DNA of 36,243 bases from contig NZ_CAJZFJ010000017.1 in assembly GCF_915070105.1 (NCBI RefSeq), positions 1-36,243 of the forward strand. Direction: 5' to 3'. Below are positions 1 to 6,845 of this stretch, one piece after another (position 1 is the stretch's first letter; every line of letters starts with the position of its first letter). The DNA comes from an uncultured Porphyromonas sp. (GTDB lineage: Bacteria; Bacteroidota; Bacteroidia; Bacteroidales; Porphyromonadaceae). Below the pieces are notes generated by a model that saw nothing but the letters and a program-made list of their open reading frames with translations, did no database searches and was not told where the DNA came from. The position numbers were made by a program, and so were the translations under genes.

Positions 1-143
1 GTGTACACACGTGTACACTCATCCCTCCTAGGTAGGAGGTATTCGCTTGGCATATATAGACTAGGACATAGATACTTCTATCTTCGGCTTATGCTCCTTG
101 ACGACCTTGCCCTCGCACTATAGTGAGTTCATGCGTCAGCCCT
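1..143 (-). repeat. Dispersed intergenic element, copy A (cut by window edge)
   Basis: This is the first of three related elements; the others are at 8886-9096 and 25808-26019. Read on the minus strand it holds, in order, the block ending at 130-143 (CATGCGTCAGCCCT on the plus strand), a GATACTTCTATC block near 70-82, the palindrome CCTCCTA-GG-TAGGAGG at 24-39, and the start of the GTGTACAC array at 1-18. The array is cut by the window start. Similarity to copy C runs almost without gaps from 1 to 143, apart from a 6-bp duplication in C. No protein is encoded. Whether it is a mobile element or a binding array is not shown by sequence alone. Confidence 0.75.
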
Positions 144-599
144 AGGGGCTATCACCACCCTGAAGGGGGTGTGCAGTGCGATCCCACGAGGTAGAGGAAT
201 TCCCCGTCCTCATCGAAGTTCCTCTATATCATGCTGGGCGATGCGGAATTAGCGTACATGCCGAGAGGGCCTCGGCATACATATCGAGAACGGGTCTGCG
301 TGCATACCGAGAGGACATCAGCGCTCATACCGAGAGCGTGAGTGCGCTCTCGGTATGAGTGTCTCCGTCACCTTACATAGGTGATTGGGACGAAGATTAT
401 GTGGCCTCTTCGGGGTGTATTATGTGTGGGGAGTAAGGGGTGCGGAGAGAGGGGGCTTAGTTAGGACTGCTCACCTCTGCTTTGTGCGGCGTGTGGGCTG
501 TGTCCGCTGTGTCCGCTCTGGTCATTAGATGGGTTGTGCTATCTCCGCAGAGATAGAGTGCCTAGCTACTTGTGCTGGCGGGGCTCGCCTTTAGAGCGA
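144..599. other. Gene-free stretch with nested palindromes
   Basis: No convincing gene is present. The stretch contains the CATACCGAGAGCG palindrome array (257-359, listed separately), a 22-nt segment at 363-384 that is identical to 30124-30145, a short hairpin at 539-556 (CTATCTC/GAGATAG), and a 9-bp CTGTGTCCG direct repeat near 500-520. The rest shows nothing I can name. Confidence 0.6.
257..384. repeat. Array of CATACCGAGAGCG palindromes plus shared hairpin core
   Basis: Variants of a 13-bp motif occur about every 20-25 bp: CATGCCGAGAGGG at 257, CATATCGAGAAC at 279, CATACCGAGAGGA at 303 and CATACCGAGAGCG at 326. The last is the left arm of a perfect 15-bp inverted repeat (324-338 with 345-359, 6-nt loop). 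A second hairpin is at 258-278. Positions 363-384 match the centre of the element at 30063-30212 exactly over 22 nt. It reads as a degenerate or nested copy of that element. Confidence 0.65.
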
Positions 600-600
600 G

Positions 601-629
601 AAAAAGCTAGCCCCTCGGTGAAGGGGCTA
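601..629 (-). terminator. Rho-independent terminator of the small membrane-protein gene
   Basis: Read on the minus strand, an 8-bp stem (608-615 with 622-629, 6-nt loop) is followed after GC by five T residues (601-605). It lies 33 bp past the stop codon of the minus-strand gene at 663-908, which is the expected place. Confidence 0.7.
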
Positions 630-662
630 ACTAGATAGAGATGAAGGGGAGCTGTCTCCCCC

Positions 663-908
663 TTAGCGGATGCCAAACCAAAAGGCACCCCTCGAGGCAT
701 CTTGACGCTGCGAATAGAGATGTACAGAGTCCGTGCTGAGACTGTCGGAACGAGAATACGAGGGCATACGTTCCTCTGTCGTGGGGAGGGGAGAGTTACT
801 CTGCATGCGGAGGACTTCTCCAGGCTGCATAGTGGTGGCAAGGTAGCCCACACGGATGATGAGGGCGATGAGTAGCAAGACCGTCAGGTTGAAGAGTACT
901 CGTTTCAT
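663..908 (-). CDS. Small single-pass membrane protein, unknown function
   Basis: The gene encodes 81 residues. The N-terminus is MKRVLFNLTVLLLIALIIRV, with two basic residues and then one hydrophobic helix (about residues 4-23). A polar, Ser/Arg-rich tail follows and ends in GAFWFGIR. The open frame extends upstream to 953, but a promoter box at 951-958 overlaps that extension, so the ATG at 906-908 is the likely start, with a leader of roughly 38 nt. A terminator hairpin follows the stop. Having both a promoter and a terminator supports a real single-gene unit. I do not recognise the family; the helix could be a membrane anchor or an uncleaved signal. Confidence 0.6.
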   Translation of the reverse strand: MKRVLFNLTVLLLIALIIRVGYLATTMQPGEVLRMQSNSPLPTTEERMPSYSRSDSLSTDSVHLYSQRQDASRGAFWFGIR

Positions 909-950
909 TGTGAGTGTGTATTTGTGTGGCGAGGGTATTATTCTCTTTTG

Positions 951-958
951 CAAAGGTA
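951..958 (-). promoter_or_regulatory. Bacteroidota -7 box TACCTTTG
   Basis: The plus strand reads CAAAGGTA, so the minus strand has TACCTTTG, matching the TAnnTTTG -7 element used by Bacteroidota sigma factor. It points to the 663-908 gene about 40 bp downstream. I see no clear -33 TTTG. Confidence 0.6.
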
Positions 959-1100
959 CTACTTTTACCTCATCTATACTACCCCCTACGAAGAAGTCCT
1001 AGGTGGCTGGTCTTGAGGTTAGTAGTCGTTGGCTTTGGGGACGTGATATGTCGCTAAAGCAAGGGGTGGGAAGAGGGGGTAGGAGAAGGCTCGGCTATGT

Positions 1101-1172
1101 GACTTGGTGCGGGGCATATACACTGACTTGGTGCGGGGCATATACACTGACTTGGTGCGGGGCATATATACT
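1101..1172. repeat. Three tandem 24-bp repeats
   Basis: The unit GACTTGGTGCGGGGCATATA followed by CACT occurs at 1101-1124, 1125-1148 and 1149-1172. The first two are identical and the third has one change. A partial fourth copy (GGCTTGGGG) follows. It lies between the small membrane-protein gene and the end of the envelope operon. The remainder of 909-1297 shows no gene. Confidence 0.9.
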
Positions 1173-1193
1173 GGCTTGGGGAGGGGGATAATG

Positions 1194-1234
1194 AGCGAAG
1201 GCTATATCCGCAAGGTGCGGATATAGCCTTCGCT
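1194..1234. terminator. Hairpin terminator at the end of the envelope operon
   Basis: A perfect 18-bp stem (1194-1211 with 1217-1234) has a 5-nt loop. It lies 63 bp past the stop of the last gene of the minus-strand operon. No strong T-run follows on the minus strand, so it may act as an RNA-stabilising 3' end as well as a terminator. Confidence 0.65.
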
Positions 1235-1297
1235 TGTCTGACCTACCCTCGGAGGACTAGGTCGGGAGGGGGCGCCGTTGTTCGGGCTAGGAGGTGA

Positions 1298-1846
1298 TTA
1301 CTTCTTACCCGTGGTAGCCTTAGGAGCGGCAGTGGTAGCTGCACCAGCCTTGATACCTAGGGCGTCCTTGACGGCCTGGGTGAGGTCTAGGGCAGAGCTA
1401 CCGGTAGCGAGCAGAGCGCTGGACTCGAGGATATAGGCACATCCCTGAGCTTCGCAGACCTTGCTGATGGCCGTGGTGACCTTGGTGCGGATAGGAGCCA
1501 TGAGCTTCTCGTGCTCCTTCTGCACCTCTTCCTGCATCATCTGGTAGCTATTCTGTATGCGAGCCTCCATCTCCTGTAGCTCCTGCTGGCGACGCTTCTT
1601 GATGACCTCGGTCATGGTCGCTTCTTCCTTCTGATAGGCCTCAAGCTTAGCCTTGAGCTCGTCCTGCATACGCTTGATCTCAGCATCGTACTGCTTAGCG
1701 AGATCCTGGATCTTCGTAGTAGCAGCCTTGACATCGGGGAGAGCCTCCATGATGGCAGTGGTATTGACGATACCGATCTTCTGCTGAGCCTGTGCGGGGA
1801 GGATGAGCGGAAGCATGAGGAGCAGTGAAATCAGAAACTTCTTCAT
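1298..1846 (-). CDS. OmpH/Skp-family periplasmic chaperone
   Basis: The product has 182 residues and a clear signal peptide (MKKFLISLLLMLPLILPAQA, cleaved around residue 20). The mature start QKIGIVNTTAIMEALPD is the usual OmpH/Skp opening. A long charged helical region (about residues 40-120, rich in K, E, Q and M) would form the two tentacle helices. A short beta part (CAYILESSALL) follows, then a low-complexity Ala/Thr/Lys tail. In this family a trimer holds unfolded outer-membrane proteins in the periplasm before delivery to BamA. It is the last gene of the operon, 51 bp after a paralogue (1898-2410) and downstream of bamA. The family call is firm; which of the two paralogues is the functional Skp cannot be told. 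Confidence 0.92.
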   Translation of the reverse strand: MKKFLISLLLMLPLILPAQAQQKIGIVNTTAIMEALPDVKAATTKIQDLAKQYDAEIKRMQDELKAKLEAYQKEEATMTEVIKKRRQQELQEMEARIQNSYQMMQEEVQKEHEKLMAPIRTKVTTAISKVCEAQGCAYILESSALLATGSSALDLTQAVKDALGIKAGAATTAAPKATTGKK

Positions 1847-1897
1847 TTGTCTGTCTTGTTGTTACGTTTTATTTTGAGATTGTTATTTGAGCGTGGT

Positions 1898-2410
1898 TTA
1901 GCGGGCTAGACCAAGCTTGGCTACGAGGGCTTCGCTGACGTCTAGTGCGGGGTCGGCGTAGACGATCTTGGAGGAGGTGCGGTCGATGATGAGCTGGTAG
2001 CCCTGTGCTCGAGCGAGCTCCTTCATTGCTGCCCAGACACGATCCTGGATGGGCTTCATGAGCGCTTCGCGCTTCTTGAAGAGCTCACCCTCGGGACCGA
2101 AGTACTTACGCTTGAGTTCGTAGGCTTGCTTCTCGATACCCACGATCGCTTCCTCACGAGCCTTCTTCTGCTCGGCCGATAGGAAGGCGACCTCGCCTTG
2201 GTAGCTCTTATAGGCCGTCTGTGCCTTGTTCTCTAGGGTGGTCACCTCGCTCTGCCACTTCTTGGATAGGTCCTCAAGCTGGCGGTTCATCACCTCATAG
2301 GATGGGTCTTTCTTTAGGATGTACTCCATGTCCACGAGAGCGATCTTCTGAGCCTCGGCAGCCCCCCAAGAGAGGAGGAAGAGGGCGAAGAGAAAAAGGA
2401 TCTTCTTCAT
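1898..2410 (-). CDS. OmpH/Skp-family periplasmic chaperone (paralogue)
   Basis: The product has 170 residues if it starts at the ATG at 2408-2410 (MKKILFLFALFLLSWGAAEA, a textbook signal peptide). The frame is open further upstream into the bamA 3' end, but that part lacks a signal peptide and is Ser/Thr-rich shadow sequence, so I rejected it. The mature protein begins QKIALVDMEYILKKDPSYE, then a helical Lys/Glu-rich region (about residues 45-120), then YQLIIDRTSSKIVYADPALD, the beta-strand end typical of OmpH. It should chaperone nascent outer-membrane proteins in the periplasm. It sits 64 bp after bamA and 51 bp before a second OmpH gene. Tandem ompH genes after bamA are normal in Bacteroidota. 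Confidence 0.9.
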   Translation of the reverse strand: MKKILFLFALFLLSWGAAEAQKIALVDMEYILKKDPSYEVMNRQLEDLSKKWQSEVTTLENKAQTAYKSYQGEVAFLSAEQKKAREEAIVGIEKQAYELKRKYFGPEGELFKKREALMKPIQDRVWAAMKELARAQGYQLIIDRTSSKIVYADPALDVSEALVAKLGLAR

Positions 2411-2474
2411 AACTTGCATACGCTTATTTAGGTGAAACACTGGGTTTGTCGGGATACTGCGCTCTCGGTGCGGG

Positions 2475-5213
2475 CTAGAGGTCACGACCGAGGACGAAGT
2501 GGATGTTGCTACCGCCACGCTCCTGATAGCCGTTGGGGCGGTCGAAGCCATAGCCCCAGTCGAGACCAAGCAGACCGATCATAGGCATCATCACACGTAC
2601 ACCGAGACCGGCGGAGCGCTTGAGGTCAAAGGGATTGTAGCGGCTGATGTCCTGCCAGGCGTTACCTGCCTCAGCGAAGGCTAGCACCCATACCGTAGTC
2701 GATTGCTCGAAGATCAGCGGGTAGCGTAGCTCGAGGCTAGCACGCATGTAGGAGTAGGCGTAGTCGTAGTTAGCACCTGCGATAGAGCCGTTCTTGTAGC
2801 CACGTAGCCCGATGGTCTCGTTCATGTAGCTCATAGAGCCCGACATCATATCACCCCCCATGTAGTAGGTACCGAAGGGGGAGCGCTTGTACTTGTTGTA
2901 GCTATTGATGATCCCCCCTTCTACACGAGCCATCAGTACGGGCGTACGCTTGACCGTCATAGGGTTCATCAGAGGGAGGTAGATCTTCCCTGAGTACTTC
3001 CACTTGTGGTACTCGATGAAGCGGTAGCGGTCGGAAGAGGGTAGGTTGGGGTTAGAGTAGTCCTTCTTGTCGAAGAGCGAGTAGGGAGGGGTTAGGCTCA
3101 CCGAGAGGGAGAACTCGGATCCACGACGAGTGTAGACGGGGTTGTCGATGGAGTTACGGTCGATACGTAGCTCTACGTTGATGTCGTTGGCACTACCGTG
3201 GTGGAAGTTCTCGAAGGTGTTGTACACCCAGTTGTTCAGTCTGTAGTGGGTGTAGTTGAGCGACGCAGTGAGCTGGAACCAGTTGTCAGGCCAGTTCAGA
3301 CGGCGTCCATTAGCTATCGAGAGCCCGAACATACTGAGTGACTTGTCTGAGTCGTACGAGTTCTCATAGAGGGTGGAGGCACCTTCGTTGTAGTTGTTGT
3401 AGCCATTGTTGTAGCCGTAGCCTCCGTAGCCATAGCCACCATAGCCGTAACCGCCATATCCATAGCCTGGGTAGTACCCCATGTTACGTACCTGTCCTGA
3501 GTAGTAGCGCTGGTCGATAGCGGTAGTACGGGAGTAGAAGGCACTTACGGATAGGAGGTTGGGGCGCTTCTTGCCGAACCAAGGGTCACTGAAGGAGATG
3601 CTCAGCTGGTTGTAGTAGCGGGCATTCGTCTGTCCCGAGATCGAGAGCTTCTGTCCGTCCCCCTGAGGGATGATCCCCTTGTACATGCTGGGGCGGAAGA
3701 GGTTCTGTATGGAGAAGTTGGTGAAGGTAAAGCCAATGGATCCGATGATCCCCGTCTGGCTCCACCCGATCGAGAGGTTGAGCTGGTCGTTGCTCTTAGG
3801 GGTGAGGTCATACTCGATGTCCACAGTCCCGTTCTGAGGGTTAGGTACGGGCTTGGGGATGGACTTCTCAGCGTCGAAGTGTCCGAGCTGGTTGAGCATA
3901 CGGAAGGAGTTCATCAGATCCTCCTTGCTGAAGAGCATACCTGGCTTGGTATAGAGCTCACGGCGGACGACATCTTCGTAGACGATATCGTTACCACGGA
4001 TCTTGACCTTGTCGATGGTGGCCTGTGGCCCTTCGGTGATGCGGATGTCTAGAGAGACGGAGTCCCCCTCGATATTCGTCTCCACTGGGTCTACACCTGC
4101 GAAGATATAGCCGTTGTTGTAGTAGAGGTTGCTCACTGCATCCTCATCTATGGAGAGGCGGTTCTCTAGTCGCTTCTGGTCGTAGACGTCTCCTGGACGG
4201 ACACCGAGTACCTGCTCGAGGACGGAGGCGGGGTACTTGGTGTTCCCGACGAAGCGTACGCCCTTGATGTAGTACTTCTGTCCTTCGTTGAGCTTGAGGT
4301 AGATGTCTACCTTGCGCTCACCTGGTACAGGCACGATACTGTCGGCGATGAGCTCGGCGTCTCGATAGCCGAAGGAGTGGTACTTCTTGATGAGGTTCTG
4401 TAGGTCTTCCTTGTAGTCGGCGTCTACGAACTTCTTTTGCTTGAAGATCTTGAGCAGGGAGGAGAGGGCACGACCACGGGAGAAGGAGAAGCCTTCGTTG
4501 GTCTTACCCATAGCCATACGTAGCTGGTGTGGGGTGAGTGCTTCGTTGCCCTCGAAGTAGATGTTGCGCACCTTCGTCTTGCCGCTGCGGTCGATGTCGA
4601 TATCGAGGTCTACGTAGCCAGGCTGTCCAGGGCTGTTCGTCTGCTTGATCGACATACGCATATCACGGTAGCCCTTCTCATCGTAGTACTTCTTGACGAG
4701 CTGGCGTGTGCGATCTAGGACGTTAGGTGAGACTTGGATTCCCTTTCTCAGCCCAGTGCGCTTCTCGAGGTCCTCACGGTCGCCCTTGGAGACACCGGTG
4801 AAGGTGACGGCATTGATACGTGGACGCTCGGTGAGGGCGATCTCGATGAAGACCTTATCCCCCTCGTAGCGGCGTATGATCACCCGAGCGTTGGAGAAGT
4901 ACCCCGACTGTAGGTAGCGGTTCACGGCCGAGGTCAAGGCATTGCCTGGGATCTGGACGGCATCACCTACGTTGAGGCCCGAGAGGCTACTGAGGACGAA
5001 GTCGTCGTAGCTCGTGGAGCCCGTGATCTTGACCTCTGCGATGGTCTTGGTGACGGGGTGCTCGTAGTTCACAGCTGGGTACTGCACCACAGGCCCAGTG
5101 GCTGTGGTGGTCGAGTCGCTCACGGAGCGAACCGTAGTGTGGGGCTTAGCCTCTAGGACACCTACCGAGAGGAGGCAGGCCACGAAGAGGAGTGCGGGGA
5201 GTCTATTGCGCAT
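2475..5213 (-). CDS. bamA: BamA, outer-membrane protein assembly factor
   Basis: The product has 912 residues with a signal peptide (about 1-22). Five POTRA domains can be traced at roughly 58-129, 131-208, 212-309, 313-395 and 398-472, each with the pattern V-x-I/F-x-G-N/S. The 16-strand barrel follows from about 475 and ends in HFVLGRDL. The conserved L6 loop motif appears as LRGY (803-806), matching the family's VRGF/Y. BamA inserts beta-barrel proteins into the outer membrane. Residues 579-608 form a Gly/Tyr-rich insertion in a predicted surface loop of the barrel, which is unusual. The gene lies between uppS (44 bp) and two ompH chaperone genes, forming an outer-membrane biogenesis operon. 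Identification is very secure; function of the insertion is unknown. Confidence 0.97.
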   Translation of the reverse strand: MRNRLPALLFVACLLSVGVLEAKPHTTVRSVSDSTTTATGPVVQYPAVNYEHPVTKTIAEVKITGSTSYDDFVLSSLSGLNVGDAVQIPGNALTSAVNRYLQSGYFSNARVIIRRYEGDKVFIEIALTERPRINAVTFTGVSKGDREDLEKRTGLRKGIQVSPNVLDRTRQLVKKYYDEKGYRDMRMSIKQTNSPGQPGYVDLDIDIDRSGKTKVRNIYFEGNEALTPHQLRMAMGKTNEGFSFSRGRALSSLLKIFKQKKFVDADYKEDLQNLIKKYHSFGYRDAELIADSIVPVPGERKVDIYLKLNEGQKYYIKGVRFVGNTKYPASVLEQVLGVRPGDVYDQKRLENRLSIDEDAVSNLYYNNGYIFAGVDPVETNIEGDSVSLDIRITEGPQATIDKVKIRGNDIVYEDVVRRELYTKPGMLFSKEDLMNSFRMLNQLGHFDAEKSIPKPVPNPQNGTVDIEYDLTPKSNDQLNLSIGWSQTGIIGSIGFTFTNFSIQNLFRPSMYKGIIPQGDGQKLSISGQTNARYYNQLSISFSDPWFGKKRPNLLSVSAFYSRTTAIDQRYYSGQVRNMGYYPGYGYGGYGYGGYGYGGYGYNNGYNNYNEGASTLYENSYDSDKSLSMFGLSIANGRRLNWPDNWFQLTASLNYTHYRLNNWVYNTFENFHHGSANDINVELRIDRNSIDNPVYTRRGSEFSLSVSLTPPYSLFDKKDYSNPNLPSSDRYRFIEYHKWKYSGKIYLPLMNPMTVKRTPVLMARVEGGIINSYNKYKRSPFGTYYMGGDMMSGSMSYMNETIGLRGYKNGSIAGANYDYAYSYMRASLELRYPLIFEQSTTVWVLAFAEAGNAWQDISRYNPFDLKRSAGLGVRVMMPMIGLLGLDWGYGFDRPNGYQERGGSNIHFVLGRDL
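3390..3479 (-). repeat. In-frame 15-bp tandem repeats in bamA (Gly-Tyr segment)
   Basis: This segment encodes BamA residues 579-608: a run of GYGYG units repeated about four times, then an Asn/Tyr/Gly tail. The DNA is a 15-bp tandem repeat, so copy number could change by slippage without breaking the frame. It lies in a barrel loop region that is probably exposed at the surface. Confidence 0.85.
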
Positions 5214-5257
5214 AGAGTCTTTATATCGTCGAGGTGTGGAGGGGCTGTAGCCTAGGG

Positions 5258-6040
5258 CTAGTCCTCCAGTTGTATCTGTTCACTTGTCTTGCCGAAGCGT
5301 CGCTCACGGGAGGCGTATGCCTCTAGTGCGGCTTCGAGGGGAGCCTTGCCAAAGTCTGGCCAGTAGACTGGCGAGAAGAAGAGCTCGGAGTAGGCAGCCT
5401 GCCAGAGGAGATAGTTGCTGATGCGCTCCTCGCCCCCTGTACGTATGAGTAGGTCGGGGTCGGGGAGGTCAGCTGTGTCGAGGTAGCTCGTGATGAGCTC
5501 CTCGGTGATGTCGGTCTCCTGGAGCTCGCCTCGGTGGATCGCCCCTGCTATACGGCGGGTGGCTCGGGTGAGCTCGTCTCTGGAGGAATAGCTGAGCGCT
5601 AGCACGAGGGTGATCTGCTTATTGTCCTTCGTCCTCTCGATGCATTCGTAGAGCGACTGGCGGGCACGCTCGGGTAGGCGACTGAGGTCACCGATAGCCC
5701 GTAGGCGCACACCCTGACTCATGAGTTCGGGGGTCTCGGAGTGGATCGCAGAGATGAGGAGCTCCATGAGCGCCTCTACCTCCTGCTGGGGGCGTGCCCA
5801 GTTCTCGGTACTGAAGGCATAGACCGTCAGATACTCGATACCTAGCTCAGCGGCTGCACGCAGAGTCGCACGTAGGGCATCCTGCCCTCGTATATGTCCC
5901 TCGGCACGTGGTAGCCCACGCTGCTGTGCCCAGCGTCCGTTGCCATCCATGATGATAGCCACGTGGCGGGGCACTCTGACCCTGGGCTGGGTCGTCTCCT
6001 GCTCCTCTTGTCCCTCTGTGGCAGACCTTGTCTTTGACAC
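5258..6040 (-). CDS. uppS: Isoprenyl transferase (undecaprenyl diphosphate synthase)
   Basis: With a GTG start at 6038-6040 the product has 260 residues, close to the family norm. Signature motifs are HVAIIMDGNGRWA (catalytic Asp 32), YAFSTENW, and the C-terminal DLLIRTGGEERISNYLLWQ plus AYSELFF. This cytoplasmic enzyme condenses isopentenyl diphosphate onto farnesyl diphosphate to make the C55 lipid carrier for peptidoglycan and O-antigen. The frame stays open up to 6202, but that extension runs into porG, and a -7 box lies at 6085-6092. No ATG exists between the box and the catalytic domain, so the GTG is the best start; it is preceded by an A/G-rich AAGAAAG. It sits 62 bp after porG and 44 bp before bamA. 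Function is secure; the start is less so. Confidence 0.93.
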   Translation of the reverse strand: MSKTRSATEGQEEQETTQPRVRVPRHVAIIMDGNGRWAQQRGLPRAEGHIRGQDALRATLRAAAELGIEYLTVYAFSTENWARPQQEVEALMELLISAIHSETPELMSQGVRLRAIGDLSRLPERARQSLYECIERTKDNKQITLVLALSYSSRDELTRATRRIAGAIHRGELQETDITEELITSYLDTADLPDPDLLIRTGGEERISNYLLWQAAYSELFFSPVYWPDFGKAPLEAALEAYASRERRFGKTSEQIQLED

Positions 6041-6084
6041 GCTTTCTTTGCTTTGTTTACTATCTAACGAGGTTTTACCCTCTA

Positions 6085-6092
6085 CAAATATA
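6085..6092 (-). promoter_or_regulatory. Internal promoter box TATATTTG before uppS
   Basis: The minus strand reads TATATTTG, a match to TAnnTTTG, in the porG-uppS gap. The distance to the proposed GTG is about 45 bp, similar to the 663-908 gene. It would let uppS-bamA-ompH be expressed apart from the two upstream genes. Confidence 0.5.
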
Positions 6093-6102
6093 CTTATTAT
6101 CT

Positions 6103-6804
6103 CTAGTAGCAGCCTTCGCCGCTTGTCCGTCCTACCCTCCAGCTGATCCCGAGGCTCCAGTAGCCGTAGCTGTCGTGCCCCTTGAGGCCGGTGCCCCCCC
6201 ATCTATGTGGGTTCGCCATCCAGGCGGAGCCTGCTCCGGTGACCTCTAGGCGGTCGGTACCACTGCGGTGGTGCGTCCAGCTAGCGGTGAGGTCTAGGCG
6301 GTGACTGAGGCGATACTTCACCCCGAGGGTGAGGTACACGCTCGGGGCGATGAGGGTGCGGGGATAGCCCCTACCGAGCACCAGCCCGAGACCTGCTCCT
6401 AGATAGGGGGTCCACGAGCGTGTCCCTAGGTAGCGCTGCCCATCGCTGTAGGCGAAGAAGTGATATTCGCCCCCGAGAGAGAGGTCTATGATCCCTCGGC
6501 TGAAGGCCCTATCCCCGATCGTGGGGAAGGCTCGGCTCGTGGGGGTGAGTGCACCCCTTAGCCTACGGTAGCCGAGTTGGCTTGCCCAGGCCCAGCGTAG
6601 TCCTAGGGGACGGCGAAGGGTGAGTGCGAGACTAGCCCCCTGCCTGCCGAAGGCTCCCCGATCCCCGACCTCTCCTACATAGTAGGCTGAGCCTAGTGCG
6701 ATCCCGACCTCATACTTGTACTCCTGGGCACAGAGGTTCTCGAAGCCTCCGGTGAGCCCTAGGGCTAGGAGCCAGCACCATCGTAGCCCGTGGCGGATGC
6801 GCAT
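6103..6804 (-). CDS. porG: PorG-type outer-membrane beta-barrel protein (type IX secretion)
   Basis: The product has 233 residues with a signal peptide ending near residue 26 (FENLCAQ). The mature start YKYEVGIALGSAYYVGEVGD and the many alternating aromatic/Gly strands fit the DUF6089 family of small (about 8-strand) barrels. In P. gingivalis the family member next to uppS and bamA is PorG, an outer-membrane partner of the PorK/PorN ring of the type IX secretion system. Here the gene also directly precedes uppS and bamA, which supports the name. It follows a lipoprotein gene by 41 bp. The barrel and family calls are from the sequence; the secretion role is from family knowledge and synteny. 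If not PorG it is another small porin-like barrel. Confidence 0.82.
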   Translation of the reverse strand: MRIRHGLRWCWLLALGLTGGFENLCAQEYKYEVGIALGSAYYVGEVGDRGAFGRQGASLALTLRRPLGLRWAWASQLGYRRLRGALTPTSRAFPTIGDRAFSRGIIDLSLGGEYHFFAYSDGQRYLGTRSWTPYLGAGLGLVLGRGYPRTLIAPSVYLTLGVKYRLSHRLDLTASWTHHRSGTDRLEVTGAGSAWMANPHRWGGTGLKGHDSYGYWSLGISWRVGRTSGEGCY

Positions 6805-6845
6805 AGTCCTAGTGCGAGGTGGGTGGGGGGGCTGAGCCGTAGAGG

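Noticed and set aside
176..358. 60-codon plus-strand open frame
   Set aside because: It is made almost wholly of the CATACCGAGAGCG palindrome array; the protein pattern reflects the DNA repeat, with no start signal.
1003..1191. 62-codon plus-strand frame with WCGAYTLT repeats
   Set aside because: The repeats are the 24-bp tandem DNA repeat read in frame; no promoter or homology seen.
2411..2569. 53-codon N-terminal extension of the 1898-2410 gene
   Set aside because: It overlaps the 3' end of bamA, is Ser/Thr-rich shadow sequence, and would bury a perfect signal peptide.
3314..3811. Minus-strand alternative frames inside bamA
   Set aside because: They are shadows of bamA, caused by its low-complexity codons.
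6041..6202. 54-codon N-terminal extension of uppS
   Set aside because: It runs into porG, lies upstream of a promoter box and is not similar to UppS.
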